A stretch of 64,000 nucleotides of DNA. Source: Ilyobacter_A sp963675185 (GTDB taxonomy: Bacteria; Fusobacteriota; Fusobacteriia; Fusobacteriales; Fusobacteriaceae). The stretch lies in the NCBI GenBank assembly GCA_963675185.2, contig CAXXOH010000003.1, positions 930,001 to 994,000 of the forward strand, written 5' to 3'. Positions 40,663 through 49,271 of the stretch are shown here, one piece after another. A program made the position numbers and the translations under genes. The notes below the pieces were generated by a model, which saw only the letters and a list, made by a program, of their open reading frames with translations, was not told the DNA's origin and searched no databases. Within the stretch, counting starts at the first letter, position 1, and each line of letters opens with the position of its first letter.

Positions 40663-41304
40663 CTAACCTAACACTTTGATGATATCTTTGGTAACTTCTT
40701 CTACTTCCTTAGTGCCGTCTAAATCTACCATGATCCCCTTTTCGCTGTAAAACTTGAAAAGTGGTGCGGTTTGAGCATGGTAAGCTTCTAGCCTTTTCAC
40801 AACAGTTTCGGCTGTGTCGTCTTTTCTTGTAATAAGTTCTCCACCACAGAAGTCACATTTCCCTTCCTCTTTAGCCGGGTTGAACTCCACATGGAAAGAT
40901 GCTCCGCACTCTTTGCATACCCTTCTACCTGTGATTCTTCCGACGATAAGTTCGTCAGGTACATTTAGAGAGATTACCTTGTCTAAAGATATTCCCATCT
41001 CTTTCATCATCTCTTCCAAAGCCTCTGCCTGCGCTATAGTTCTTGGAAATCCGTCAAGTATGAATCCTTTTTTGCAGTCGTCTTTTTGAAGTCTATCTTT
41101 TATTATACCTATGATTGTGCTGTCTGGAACTAGTTTCCCATCATCCATATATTTTTTGGCTTCTAAGCCCATTTCGGTTCCGTCTACGATTGCTGCTCTC
41201 AGTATGTCCCCTGTAGAAATTTGAGGTATAGCATATCTCTCAATTAAAAATTTTGCTTGAGTTCCTTTTCCAGCTCCTGGAGCACCAAATAGCATTATGT
41301 TCAT
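40663..41304 (-). CDS. adk: Adenylate kinase
   Basis: 213 residues. The P-loop GAPGAGKGTQ is at 7-16, and LDGFPRTIAQAEALE and RITGRRVCKECG follow. The LID domain has four zinc-binding cysteines in two C-X2-C pairs (CKEC and CDFC), the long zinc form. It sits between secY and map; the gap to secY holds two hairpins. Confidence 0.98.
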   Translation of the reverse strand: MNIMLFGAPGAGKGTQAKFLIERYAIPQISTGDILRAAIVDGTEMGLEAKKYMDDGKLVPDSTIIGIIKDRLQKDDCKKGFILDGFPRTIAQAEALEEMMKEMGISLDKVISLNVPDELIVGRITGRRVCKECGASFHVEFNPAKEEGKCDFCGGELITRKDDTAETVVKRLEAYHAQTAPLFKFYSEKGIMVDLDGTKEVEEVTKDIIKVLG

Positions 41305-41345
41305 CTAGCTCATCTCCTTAAAAATTAATTAAATAATTAAAGTTT

Positions 41346-41425
41346 AAAACGCAGACTTACAAAAGTAGATCTGCGCCATCCTCACTCTATAACTTTAAGA
41401 TCTGGAGCTTAGAAGCTTAAGCTCC
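41346..41425 (-). other. Two hairpins between secY and adk
   Basis: In transcription order, GGAGCTTA/TAAGCTCC (41404-41425) comes first. It is followed by CGCAGA/TCTGCG with an inner stem and then TTTTAAACTTT (41346-41375), a weak terminator. They probably lower expression of adk-map relative to secY or set mRNA ends. Confidence 0.5.
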
Positions 41426-41443
41426 AAACCCTAAATTTATAAC

Positions 41444-42724
41444 TTAGATAAAACCCTTGTAATCTTTCATAACAAGGTGAGCATTTATCTGCTGTACAGT
41501 ATCTAATGCTACCCCAACAACTATTATGACACCTGTTCCTCCGAAAAATATAGGAAGATTAAAGGTGCTAAAAATAATTATCGGCAATACTGCAATGGCA
41601 GCTAAGAAAACAGCGCCACCCCAAGTTATTCTCATTATTACTTTTTCTAAATATTCAACAGTCTCTCTACCAGGTCTGATTCCAGGAACTGTCCCTCCGC
41701 CTTGTTTCAGGTTTTCGGCAACCTTTTCAGGATCAAACATTATTGCAGTGTAGAAGAACGAGAAAAATACTATCAAAGCAGCATAGAGCGCTAAATAAAC
41801 AGGATGCGTTCTCTGAAACATTCTGTTTATTATTACGTACCCCGGCATGTCTGAAGGTAGTACATTTATTATAAGTGATGGGAGCATCATGAGTACAGAT
41901 GCAAAGATTACAGGCATTACTCCAGAAGCATTGATTTTAATTGGCAAATAAGTGTTTTGAGCAACACTGTTTTTACCACTAAAACCTCTACCTACATAAT
42001 GAACTGGGATCTTTCTTTGTCCCAACTGAAATATAACTATTCCAGCTACTGTCATCAATGCAAAAAAGCCAACTATAACTAATACTGGCAGTAAAAATTT
42101 ATTACCTGACATCTTCTGCATAGTTTGAACAACTGTTGAAGGCATTCTAGCTATTATATTTAAAAATATAATAAGCGAGATTCCGTTTCCAATACCTTTA
42201 ACAGATATTTGTTCCCCTACCCACATTAAAAATACTGTACCAGCCGTTAGGGTTGTTACAGTTGTCATAACAAACATAAAACCAGGGGTTGTAACTAAAC
42301 CAACACTCTGAAGCCACATACAAACACCGAAGCCTTGTATGCACCCAATTGCTATCGTCAAATACCTAGTCCATTGTGTTATCTTATTCCTACCAGATTC
42401 CCCTTCTTTTTGAATCTCTTCCAATTTAGGTATTATTACTGCAAGCAAGCTCATCACTATCGACGCATTTATGTAAGGCATAACCCCTAGCGCAAATATA
42501 GATACTCTTGTAAATGCTCCCCCGGAAAACATATTTATGAATCCCAAAAGGTCATTTCCAGCTACCATACTTGAAAGTCTTTCAATGTCTACGCCAGGGG
42601 CAGGAATATGTGTCCCAACCCTAGCGATTAAAAACATCAAAAGTGTAAAAACAATCTTTTTTTTGAGATCTGGTAGTTTACCAATGGCTTGAATCTTAGA
42701 ATTAAAATTTTCCAATATAGCCAA
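41444..42724 (-). CDS. secY: Protein translocase subunit SecY
   Basis: Central pore subunit of the Sec translocon with ten membrane helices, about 426 residues. It has LIARVGTHIPAPGVD near helix 1, the plug region GFINMFSGGAFTRVSIFALGVMPYINASI, and the late cytoplasmic loop KQGGGTVPGIRPGRETVEYLEK. The frame is open to 42733, but GTG there is part of the ribosome site GGGGTGA, so a TTG at 42722-42724 (MAILENFN) is the more likely start; the choice is uncertain. Confidence 0.95.
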   Translation of the reverse strand: MAILENFNSKIQAIGKLPDLKKKIVFTLLMFLIARVGTHIPAPGVDIERLSSMVAGNDLLGFINMFSGGAFTRVSIFALGVMPYINASIVMSLLAVIIPKLEEIQKEGESGRNKITQWTRYLTIAIGCIQGFGVCMWLQSVGLVTTPGFMFVMTTVTTLTAGTVFLMWVGEQISVKGIGNGISLIIFLNIIARMPSTVVQTMQKMSGNKFLLPVLVIVGFFALMTVAGIVIFQLGQRKIPVHYVGRGFSGKNSVAQNTYLPIKINASGVMPVIFASVLMMLPSLIINVLPSDMPGYVIINRMFQRTHPVYLALYAALIVFFSFFYTAIMFDPEKVAENLKQGGGTVPGIRPGRETVEYLEKVIMRITWGGAVFLAAIAVLPIIIFSTFNLPIFFGGTGVIIVVGVALDTVQQINAHLVMKDYKGFI

Positions 42725-42777
42725 CAGGATCACCCCAAATTAGTGTTTTACATAGTTTCAACGCAGTTTTATATTAC

Positions 42778-43260
42778 TTATTTTGCGTTTCCAGCTACGT
42801 CAGCAAAAGTTTTAACTTCAATAATTTCTACTGATCCACCAGCAGCTTCTATTTTAGCTTTTGCCGCTTCAGAAACTTTATGTGCAGAGATTGCTAACTT
42901 TTTAGTTATCTCTCCGTTTGCTAAAATCTTAATGCCATCTTTTAATTTTTTAACAACTCCAGCTTCCATCAAAGATTCAGGAGTTACAGTAGCTCCATCC
43001 TCAAATCTAGCTTCTAAAGTATCTAAATTTATAACTACATACTCTTTTTTAAATAAAGAGTTAGAAAATCCTCTTTTTGGAACTCTTCTAATTAGAGGCA
43101 TTTGTCCACCTTCGAACCCTACGTGAACGTAAGAGCCTGATCTAGACTTTTGTCCATTGCTTCCTTTTCCAGCTGTTTTCCCTAGACCAGAAGACTCTCC
43201 TCTTCCTACTCTTTTTCTAGCTTTCTTAGGAACAACTGGTGATAATTCGTTTAAATTCAC
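42778..43260 (-). CDS. rplO: 50S ribosomal protein L15
   Basis: 160 residues beginning with GTG. MNLNELSPVVPKKARKRVGRGESSGLGKTAGKGSNGQKSRSG is the classic Gly/Arg-rich start. The GTG follows a GGAGGT that is inside the 3' end of rpmD, so translation is coupled. Confidence 0.98.
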   Translation of the reverse strand: MNLNELSPVVPKKARKRVGRGESSGLGKTAGKGSNGQKSRSGSYVHVGFEGGQMPLIRRVPKRGFSNSLFKKEYVVINLDTLEARFEDGATVTPESLMEAGVVKKLKDGIKILANGEITKKLAISAHKVSEAAKAKIEAAGGSVEIIEVKTFADVAGNAK

Positions 43261-43263
43261 AGA

Positions 43264-43443
43264 CTATACCTCCTTTACCTCTAATAGATAAGAAACTAAC
43301 TGCACTTTACCTAATATATCAGGTGTAGCTTCTTGTTCTACTACGTCATTTAATTTTTTAAGACCCAAAGATTTTACTGTAGCTACGTGGTTAGGTTTTC
43401 TACCTATAGTGCTTTTTACAAGCTTTATGCTAAGCTTAGCCAT
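43264..43443 (-). CDS. rpmD: 50S ribosomal protein L30
   Basis: 59 residues: MAKLSIKLVKSTIGRKP at the start, then VATVKSLGLKKLNDVVE. It lies between rpsE and rplO in the standard spc order. Its last codons (KEV-stop) encode the ribosome site for rplO, and the two are three bases apart. Confidence 0.96.
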   Translation of the reverse strand: MAKLSIKLVKSTIGRKPNHVATVKSLGLKKLNDVVEQEATPDILGKVQLVSYLLEVKEV

Positions 43444-43456
43444 TTGCTTTACCTCC

Positions 43457-43957
43457 CTAGCTTAAAATATCCTTAACTTCTTTCCCTCTAAGTCTTGCAA
43501 CTTCATCTGCATTTCTTAGTTCTTTTAATCCTTCAATAGTAGCTCTTGCTACGTTCATTTTATTTTTAGACCCTCTTACTTTGGTTAAGATGTCGTGTAC
43601 TCCTACCAACTCTAAGATTTCCCTTGCAGAAGAACCAGCTATTACTCCAGTACCTTCAGTTGCAGGTTTCATCCACACTTGAGTTGCTCCCCATCTACCA
43701 ATTTGTTCGTGAGGAATAGTTACTCCTTTAAGAGAAACTTTTACCATGTTTTTCTTTGCAGCAGCAATTGCTTTTCTGATAGCATCAGGTACACCGTTAG
43801 CTTTTCCAAGCCCTAATCCGATTGAACCATTTTCATCTCCTACAGCTGCTAGCACAGAGAAAGATATTCTTCTTCCTCCTTTAACAGTTTTTGAAACCCT
43901 GTTAATTCTTAATATTTTTTCACTAAATTGATTATCTTTATCGTTGAACTTTGCCAA
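43457..43957 (-). CDS. rpsE: 30S ribosomal protein S5
   Basis: 166 residues. VSKTVKGGRRISFSVLAAVGDENGSIGLGLGKANGVPDAIRKA spans the double-stranded RNA-binding domain. A decoding-fidelity protein, it follows rplR by 20 bases. Confidence 0.98.
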   Translation of the reverse strand: MAKFNDKDNQFSEKILRINRVSKTVKGGRRISFSVLAAVGDENGSIGLGLGKANGVPDAIRKAIAAAKKNMVKVSLKGVTIPHEQIGRWGATQVWMKPATEGTGVIAGSSAREILELVGVHDILTKVRGSKNKMNVARATIEGLKELRNADEVARLRGKEVKDILS

Positions 43958-43977
43958 GAATTGTCCTCCTCTCTTGT

Positions 43978-44346
43978 CTAAAATTTAAGTCCAGCTTCTC
44001 TAGCAGCATCTGCTAGTGCTTGGATTCTTCCAGTGTATTTATATCCCGCTCTATCAAAAACTACAGTCTCTATACCTTTAGCCGCAGCTCTTTCAGCAAG
44101 CTTTTTCCCCACCATTTTAGCAGATTCAACATTTCCACCGTGTTTAACTTCAGCTTTTAGTTCTTTATCTATAGTTGAAGCAGATGCCAAAGTTACAGCA
44201 TTAACATCGTCAATTAATTGCGCAAAGATGTTGTTATTTGATCTGTAAACAGCTAGTCTCGGTTTTTCCGCTGTACCAGAAATTTTACTTCTGATTGATG
44301 CGTGTTTTCTATTTTTCACAGCTTTTCTGTCAACTTTTTTAAACAA
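43978..44346 (-). CDS. rplR: 50S ribosomal protein L18
   Basis: 122 residues. RLAVYRSNNNIFAQLIDDVNAVTLASASTIDKEL and the C-terminal YKYTGRIQALADAAREAGLKF are diagnostic. Binds 5S rRNA with L5. Confidence 0.98.
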   Translation of the reverse strand: MFKKVDRKAVKNRKHASIRSKISGTAEKPRLAVYRSNNNIFAQLIDDVNAVTLASASTIDKELKAEVKHGGNVESAKMVGKKLAERAAAKGIETVVFDRAGYKYTGRIQALADAAREAGLKF

Positions 44347-44376
44347 CTCCGTTAACCTCCTTTACCTTAAGCTACC

Positions 44377-44910
44377 TTACGATTTCTTTCCTTCTTTTCT
44401 TCTAACAACCTCGTCAGAGTACTTAACCCCTTTTCCTTTGTAAGGTTCAGGAGCTCTTTTAGCTCTGATATCAGCAGCTACTTGGCCTACAACTTCTCTC
44501 TCGATTCCGTCTACGTGAACTTTTGTGTTACCTTCTACTGTGAAAGTAATTCCAGAAACCTCGTTGATAACTACCGGATGCGAGTATCCTAGTGAAAGCT
44601 CTAGCCCTTTTCCAGCAGCTTTAGCTCTGTATCCAACCCCTACTAGTTCTAGGCTTTTTCTAAACCCTTGAGATACTCCAACTACCATATTATTGATAAG
44701 GGCTCTTGCAGTTCCGTGCAAAGCTCTTACGTTTGGAAGGTCGTTTGGTCTCTCTACTATAATTTGATTGTCTTCTTGTTTTATAGTCAATTCTTCATAG
44801 AATTTTTTACTTAAAGTTCCCTTAGGTCCTTTTACAGTTACTTCAGTTGCATTGATAGTAACTTCTACACCAGCAGGTATTACAACAGGCTTTTTACCTA
44901 CTCTTGACAT
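44377..44910 (-). CDS. rplF: 50S ribosomal protein L6
   Basis: 177 residues with the two alpha/beta repeats. MSRVGKKPVVIPAGVEVTI is at the start, and the signature PEPYKGKGVKYSDEVVRRKEGKK closes the protein. Confidence 0.98.
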   Translation of the reverse strand: MSRVGKKPVVIPAGVEVTINATEVTVKGPKGTLSKKFYEELTIKQEDNQIIVERPNDLPNVRALHGTARALINNMVVGVSQGFRKSLELVGVGYRAKAAGKGLELSLGYSHPVVINEVSGITFTVEGNTKVHVDGIEREVVGQVAADIRAKRAPEPYKGKGVKYSDEVVRRKEGKKS

Positions 44911-44934
44911 CTAATTACACCTCCACTCTAGATA

Positions 44935-45330
44935 TTACCATACGAAGCAAAGAACTTCTCCGCCGACTTTTTCTGCTCTACAAGTTCTGTCAGTTACTAC
45001 TCCCTTTGGTGTTGAAACAATTGCGATTCCTAGTCCAGATAGTACTCTAGGCATTTCTTCTACTGAAGAGTAAACCCTTCTTCCAGGTTTAGATATTCTT
45101 TTCAACCCTTTGATTACTCTTTCTTTACCGTCATATTTTAGATAAACTCTGATGTTTTTCTTATTTCCATCAGTTATCACTTTATAGTTTAAAATGTATC
45201 CTTCTTCTTTTAAGATGTTAGCTACCGCTTCTTTCATTTTAGAAAAAGGCACATCCACTTTTTCATGCATTGCTGAGTTTGCGTTTCTAACCCTTGTTAG
45301 CATATCTGCAATTGGATCTGTTAAATACAT
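44935..45330 (-). CDS. rpsH: 30S ribosomal protein S8
   Basis: 131 residues, DPIADMLTRVRNANSAMHEKVDVPFSKMK to GLGIAIVSTPKGVVTDRTCRAEKVGGEVLCFVW. Known in E. coli to repress the spc operon at the rplE region; no matching structure was identified here. Confidence 0.98.
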   Translation of the reverse strand: MYLTDPIADMLTRVRNANSAMHEKVDVPFSKMKEAVANILKEEGYILNYKVITDGNKKNIRVYLKYDGKERVIKGLKRISKPGRRVYSSVEEMPRVLSGLGIAIVSTPKGVVTDRTCRAEKVGGEVLCFVW

Positions 45331-45364
45331 CTACACTTATCCTCCTTCCTATTATCTATATCTC

Positions 45365-45652
45365 TTACCAGCTTGATTTCTTTACCCCAGGGATTACTCC
45401 CGCTCCAGCTAATTGTCTGAACTGTACTCTCGAGATTCCGAACTCTCTCATGTAACCTCTAGGTCTTCCGTTGATTTCACATCTATTTCTAAGCCTTGTA
45501 GGAGATGCGTTTCTAGGTAGTTTAGATAATGCTTCTACTGCTTCTAAATCTCCTTTTTTAGCTTTCGCTTTTAATTCAGCTCTTTTTGCAGCGTATTTAT
45601 CTACTAATTTTTCTCTTTTGATTTCACGCTGAACCATTGCTTTTTTAGCCAT
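45365..45652 (-). CDS. rpsN: 30S ribosomal protein S14 (zinc-free long form)
   Basis: 95 residues. The long C-minus form is shown by RKLPRNASPTRLRNRCEINGRPRGYMREFGISRVQFRQLA-like wording and by the lack of C-X2-C pairs. Many Firmicutes instead use the 61-residue zinc form, so this is a useful lineage hint. Confidence 0.97.
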   Translation of the reverse strand: MAKKAMVQREIKREKLVDKYAAKRAELKAKAKKGDLEAVEALSKLPRNASPTRLRNRCEINGRPRGYMREFGISRVQFRQLAGAGVIPGVKKSSW

Positions 45653-45670
45653 TAGAGTTTACCTCCTTAA

Positions 45671-46222
45671 TTATTTTTTGAAAGGCATTCCGAAAGCTTT
45701 TAACAAAGCTCTCCCCTCTTCGTCGTTTTTAGCCGAAGAAACGATAGTGATTGACATACCGAAAAGTTTTTCAACTTTATCGTATTCGATTTCAGGGAAA
45801 ACTAACTGATCAACTAATCCTAAAGAGTAGTTTCCTCTTCCGTCAAATGCTTTAGCCGAAATTCCTTCGAAGTCTCTTACCCTTGGTAATACCACACTTA
45901 CTAATCTATCTAAAAAGTCATACATTCTTTCTTTTCTTAATGTAACTTTTGCACCGATAGGCATTCCTTCTCTTAGTTTGAATCCTGCTTCTGATTTCTT
46001 AGCTTTTCTAACAACAGGTTTTTGACCAGTTATGATAGTTAAGTCACCTATAGCAGCATCTATTAGCTTAACGTTTTGAGTAGCCTCTCCAACTCCCATA
46101 TTTACTACTATCTTCTCTAGTTTAGGAGCTTCCATTACGTTTTTAAGCCCTAACTCAGACATAAGAGCTGGTACGATTTCTTCATTATATTTAGTTTGTA
46201 ATCTAGAAACGTATTTAGACAC
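45671..46222 (-). CDS. rplE: 50S ribosomal protein L5
   Basis: 183 residues. LEKIVVNMGVGEATQNVKLIDAAIGDLTIITGQKPVVRKAKKSEAGFKLREGMPIG is the family core. Binds 5S rRNA and the central protuberance. Confidence 0.98.
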   Translation of the reverse strand: MSKYVSRLQTKYNEEIVPALMSELGLKNVMEAPKLEKIVVNMGVGEATQNVKLIDAAIGDLTIITGQKPVVRKAKKSEAGFKLREGMPIGAKVTLRKERMYDFLDRLVSVVLPRVRDFEGISAKAFDGRGNYSLGLVDQLVFPEIEYDKVEKLFGMSITIVSSAKNDEEGRALLKAFGMPFKK

Positions 46223-46240
46223 TTACGTTATCCTCCCTTC

Positions 46241-46582
46241 TTATAGAACTTCTCCAGATACTTTTGAGTATCTTACTTTTTTCCCGTCAACGACTTTATA
46301 ACCGATTCTTGTTGGTTTTCCAGCTTTTTCATCATACACCATAACTTTAGATGAGAAAATTGGAGCAGGCTTTGTAACAACTCCGCCTTGTGGGTTCATT
46401 TGAGTTGGTTTTAAATGTTTAGTTACTACATTTATGCCTTCAACTACGATTTTTCCTTTTTTAGGGAATACTTTTACGATTTTTCCAGTTTTTCCTTTAT
46501 CTTTACCAGAGATTACGTATACTGTATCTCCAGATTTTACATGAATTTTATCAGGAACGAACTTTATTTTAGGTTTAGCCAC
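46241..46582 (-). CDS. rplX: 50S ribosomal protein L24
   Basis: 113 residues with a KOW motif (VKSGDTVYVISGKDKGKTGKIVKVFPKKGKIVVEGINVVTKH). Assembly initiator for the large subunit; 17 bases after rplN. Confidence 0.97.
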   Translation of the reverse strand: MAKPKIKFVPDKIHVKSGDTVYVISGKDKGKTGKIVKVFPKKGKIVVEGINVVTKHLKPTQMNPQGGVVTKPAPIFSSKVMVYDEKAGKPTRIGYKVVDGKKVRYSKVSGEVL

Positions 46583-46599
46583 AATTACTGCCTCCTCTC

Positions 46600-46968
46600 T
46601 TATATTACTTCAGGTGCAAGAGATACTATTTTCATGAAACCTTTTGCCCTTAATTCTCTTGCTACTGGTCCGAAAATCCTTGTTCCTCTAGCTTCTAAGT
46701 TTGCCGTAAGAACAACTCCTGCGTTGTCGTCAAATTTTATGTATGAACCGTCTTCTCTTCTAGTCTCTTTTTTAGTTCTAACCACAACAGCCTTAACAAC
46801 ATCCCCTTTTTTTACGTTTCCGCCAGGGATAGCCTCTTTAACTGATGCTACAACTACATCTCCGATTCTACCGAATCTTCTTTTAGATCCACCTAGTACT
46901 CTAATAACCATAAGCTTTTTAGCTCCAGAGTTATCAGCAACATTAAGGATTGTTTGTTGTTGTACCAT
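46600..46968 (-). CDS. rplN: 50S ribosomal protein L14
   Basis: 122 residues. MVQQQTILNVADNSGAKKLMVIRVLGGSKRR to GTRIFGPVARELRAKGFMKIVSLAPEVI is full-length and typical. First gene after the S10-type set in the spc region. Confidence 0.98.
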   Translation of the reverse strand: MVQQQTILNVADNSGAKKLMVIRVLGGSKRRFGRIGDVVVASVKEAIPGGNVKKGDVVKAVVVRTKKETRREDGSYIKFDDNAGVVLTANLEARGTRIFGPVARELRAKGFMKIVSLAPEVI

Positions 46969-46999
46969 TAAGTTATCCTCCTCTCAAATAGCTTAATTA

Positions 47000-47251
47000 T
47001 TACTTCGCTTTTTCTAATATTTCAACGACTCTCCATCTTTTATCTTTTGATAATGGTCTAGTCTCCATGATTTTTACTTTGTCTCCACTTTTGCAAACGT
47101 TGTTCTCGTCATGAGCTTTATATTTAACAGATTTTTTAACACTTTTTTTATAAAGTGGGTGGAACGCCATTACTTCTTCCATGACAACTACAGTTTTGTC
47201 CATTTTGTCAGAAACAACGATACCCTCTCTTACTTTTCTCTCGTTACGCAA
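47000..47251 (-). CDS. rpsQ: 30S ribosomal protein S17
   Basis: 83 residues, OB fold: KVREGIVVSDKMDKTVVVMEEVMAFHPLYKKSVKKSVKYKAHDENN. Lies 47 bases after rpmC. Confidence 0.97.
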   Translation of the reverse strand: MRNERKVREGIVVSDKMDKTVVVMEEVMAFHPLYKKSVKKSVKYKAHDENNVCKSGDKVKIMETRPLSKDKRWRVVEILEKAK

Positions 47252-47298
47252 GTTTTCAACCTCCTTACATAAATATGTTTATCCGAACTATTCTATCC

Positions 47299-47481
47299 TT
47301 ATCTTTCGGTTAAGACAGTTTTTATTCTAGCTATGTCTCTTCTTACTTCTCTAATTTTAGCAGTATTAGTTAGTTGACCTAATGAAAGTTGGAATTTCAG
47401 GTTGAACAATTCTTCCTTTAGCTCCTTACATTTTGCAACTAAATCTTCCGTTGCTAGTGCTCTTATTTCCTTAGCTTTCAT
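47299..47481 (-). CDS. rpmC: 50S ribosomal protein L29
   Basis: 60 residues, MKAKEIRALATEDLVAKCKELKEELFNLKFQLSLGQL with two long helices. Its start codon overlaps the rplP stop by one base. Lies at the exit tunnel of the ribosome. Confidence 0.97.
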   Translation of the reverse strand: MKAKEIRALATEDLVAKCKELKEELFNLKFQLSLGQLTNTAKIREVRRDIARIKTVLTER

Positions 47482-47903
47482 TAATTATCACCACCGTTCT
47501 CTCTTTTTACGATTTTACATGCGATAGGTAGTTTCATCGATGCTTTTCTCAAAGCAGCAACTGCTTTCTCTTCAGTAACTCCGCCAACTTCGAACATGAT
47601 TCTTCCAGGTTTCACTACGCATACCCAACCTTCAACGTTACCTTTACCTTTACCCATCCTTACTCCGGCTGGTCTTGCTGTGATAGGTTTGTCAGGGAAT
47701 ATTCTTATGTAAGTGTCCCCTTCCCTTCTGAAAGTTCTGTTTATAGCTACCCTACATGCTTCGATTTGTCTATTTGTAATCCAGTGTGCTTCTAGAGCTT
47801 GTAATCCGAAGTCACCGAAAGCTACTGTGTTTCCTCTTTGAGCTTTCCCTTTCATTCTACCTCTGAAGCTTTTTCTGTGTTTTGTTCTTTTAGGCATCAA
47901 CAT
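47481..47903 (-). CDS. rplP: 50S ribosomal protein L16
   Basis: 140 residues. MLMPKRTKHRKSFRGRMKGKAQRGNTVAFGDFGLQA is the standard opening, so the upstream ATG is preferred over the internal one two codons later. It starts two bases after the rpsC stop. Confidence 0.97.
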   Translation of the reverse strand: MLMPKRTKHRKSFRGRMKGKAQRGNTVAFGDFGLQALEAHWITNRQIEACRVAINRTFRREGDTYIRIFPDKPITARPAGVRMGKGKGNVEGWVCVVKPGRIMFEVGGVTEEKAVAALRKASMKLPIACKIVKRENGGDN

Positions 47904-47905
47904 GA

Positions 47906-48562
47906 TTACTCTTCGCCCCCTTCCCTTTTAGTTGGAAGAACTTCACCGTGGTATATCCATACTTTTATTCCGATGGCTCCATAAGTTGTACGTGCTGTCG
48001 CTGTTGCGTATTCTATGTCAGCTCTTAATGTATGTAGAGGTACCTTTCCTGATACTGACCATTCCGATCTTGCGATCTCAGCTCCGTTTAATCTTCCAGA
48101 AACCATTACTTTTATTCCTAAGGCTCCTGCTCTTTCAGCTCTCATGATAGCTTGGTTTACTGCTCTTTTGTAAGCTACCCTTCTTTCGATAGATGTTGCG
48201 ATGTTTTCAGCAACAAGTACCGCGTCTTTGTTGAACTGTTTTACTTCTTGCACTTTTATAGTAGCTTTTTTACCAGTTAGTAGTTCTAACTTGGCTTTTA
48301 AAGACTCTATTTCTGAACCTTTTCTACCGATAACAATACCAGCTTTTGCTGTATGAATAATCACAACAACATGTGAAGGTGATGTTCTCTCAATGTTAAT
48401 TTTCGCGATTCCAGCATGGTAGTAAGTTTTTTTGATCAATTCTTTGATCTCGATATCTTCATGAAAGTATTTAGCATACTCTTTTTTGTCTGCATACCAG
48501 CTAGAATCCCAAGTTCTTGTAATTCCAAGTCTTAGTCCTCTAGGATCTACCTTTTGTCCCAC
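47906..48562 (-). CDS. rpsC: 30S ribosomal protein S3
   Basis: 218 residues with a KH domain (KAGIVIGRKGSEIESLKAKLELLTGKKATIKV). It opens MGQKVDPRGLRLGITRTWDSSWYA. It helps form the mRNA entry channel. Confidence 0.98.
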   Translation of the reverse strand: MGQKVDPRGLRLGITRTWDSSWYADKKEYAKYFHEDIEIKELIKKTYYHAGIAKINIERTSPSHVVVIIHTAKAGIVIGRKGSEIESLKAKLELLTGKKATIKVQEVKQFNKDAVLVAENIATSIERRVAYKRAVNQAIMRAERAGALGIKVMVSGRLNGAEIARSEWSVSGKVPLHTLRADIEYATATARTTYGAIGIKVWIYHGEVLPTKREGGEE

Positions 48563-48578
48563 TCTTCATACCTCCTTA

Positions 48579-48911
48579 TTACTTTTCGCTTACCGCTACA
48601 ATAATGTGAGCTGTTGGTTTTCTTATGATGTCCGCTCTTCCCATTGCTCTCGGACTGATTCTTTTTAAAACCGGTCCTTGGTTAACCATTATAGTTGAAA
48701 CGTATAATTTTTCTTCGTCCATATCAAAATTGTTTGTCGCATTAGCAATTGCCGATGACAATGTTTTCTTGATTATTTTTGCCGCTTTTTTATTTGTGAA
48801 CTGTAATATATCTAAAGCTTGTACAGCTGATTTTCCTCTTACTAAGTCAGCCACTAATCTAGCTTTTGTTGGAGATAGTCTCACAAAACGTGTTACTGCT
48901 TTAGCTTCCAC
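48579..48911 (-). CDS. rplV: 50S ribosomal protein L22
   Basis: 110 residues. RFVRLSPTKARLVADLVRGKSAVQALDILQFTNKKAAKIIKKTLSSAIANA and the hairpin RISPRAMGRADIIRKPTAHI, which lines the exit tunnel. Confidence 0.98.
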   Translation of the reverse strand: MEAKAVTRFVRLSPTKARLVADLVRGKSAVQALDILQFTNKKAAKIIKKTLSSAIANATNNFDMDEEKLYVSTIMVNQGPVLKRISPRAMGRADIIRKPTAHIIVAVSEK

Positions 48912-48962
48912 TATTAAAGCCTCCTCTCATAAATCTATCTATTTAATAATAGGAATCAATTT

Positions 48963-49247
48963 TTATTTTTTCTTACCTTTTTTAGCGTCTTTTCCGTGTC
49001 CGTGATAAGTTCTTGTTGGTGCGAACTCACCTAATTTATGTCCAACCATATGTTCTGTTACGTGAACAGGTATATGTTTTTTCCCGTTGTATACTCCGAA
49101 AGTTAGCCCAACGAATTCAGGGAAAATAGTTGATCTTCTAGACCAAGTTTTGATTATTGCTTTTACATTACCACTCTCTACTGCTTCTAATACTTTTTTC
49201 TTTAAGTGGTGGTCAATGAAAGGTCCTTTTTTTAACGAACGAGCCAT
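48963..49247 (-). CDS. rpsS: 30S ribosomal protein S19
   Basis: 94 residues, MARSLKKGPFIDHHLKKKV to HMVGHKLGEFAPTRTYHGHGKDAKKGKKK. Head protein paired with S13. Confidence 0.98.
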   Translation of the reverse strand: MARSLKKGPFIDHHLKKKVLEAVESGNVKAIIKTWSRRSTIFPEFVGLTFGVYNGKKHIPVHVTEHMVGHKLGEFAPTRTYHGHGKDAKKGKKK

Positions 49248-49271
49248 TTAAGTATTGCCTCCTCTCAGAAA

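Noticed and set aside
46415..46996. 193-residue plus-strand frame across rplX and rplN
   Set aside because: Antisense to two certain ribosomal protein genes; its Tyr/Phe-rich sequence is an artefact of Lys-rich codons on the other strand.
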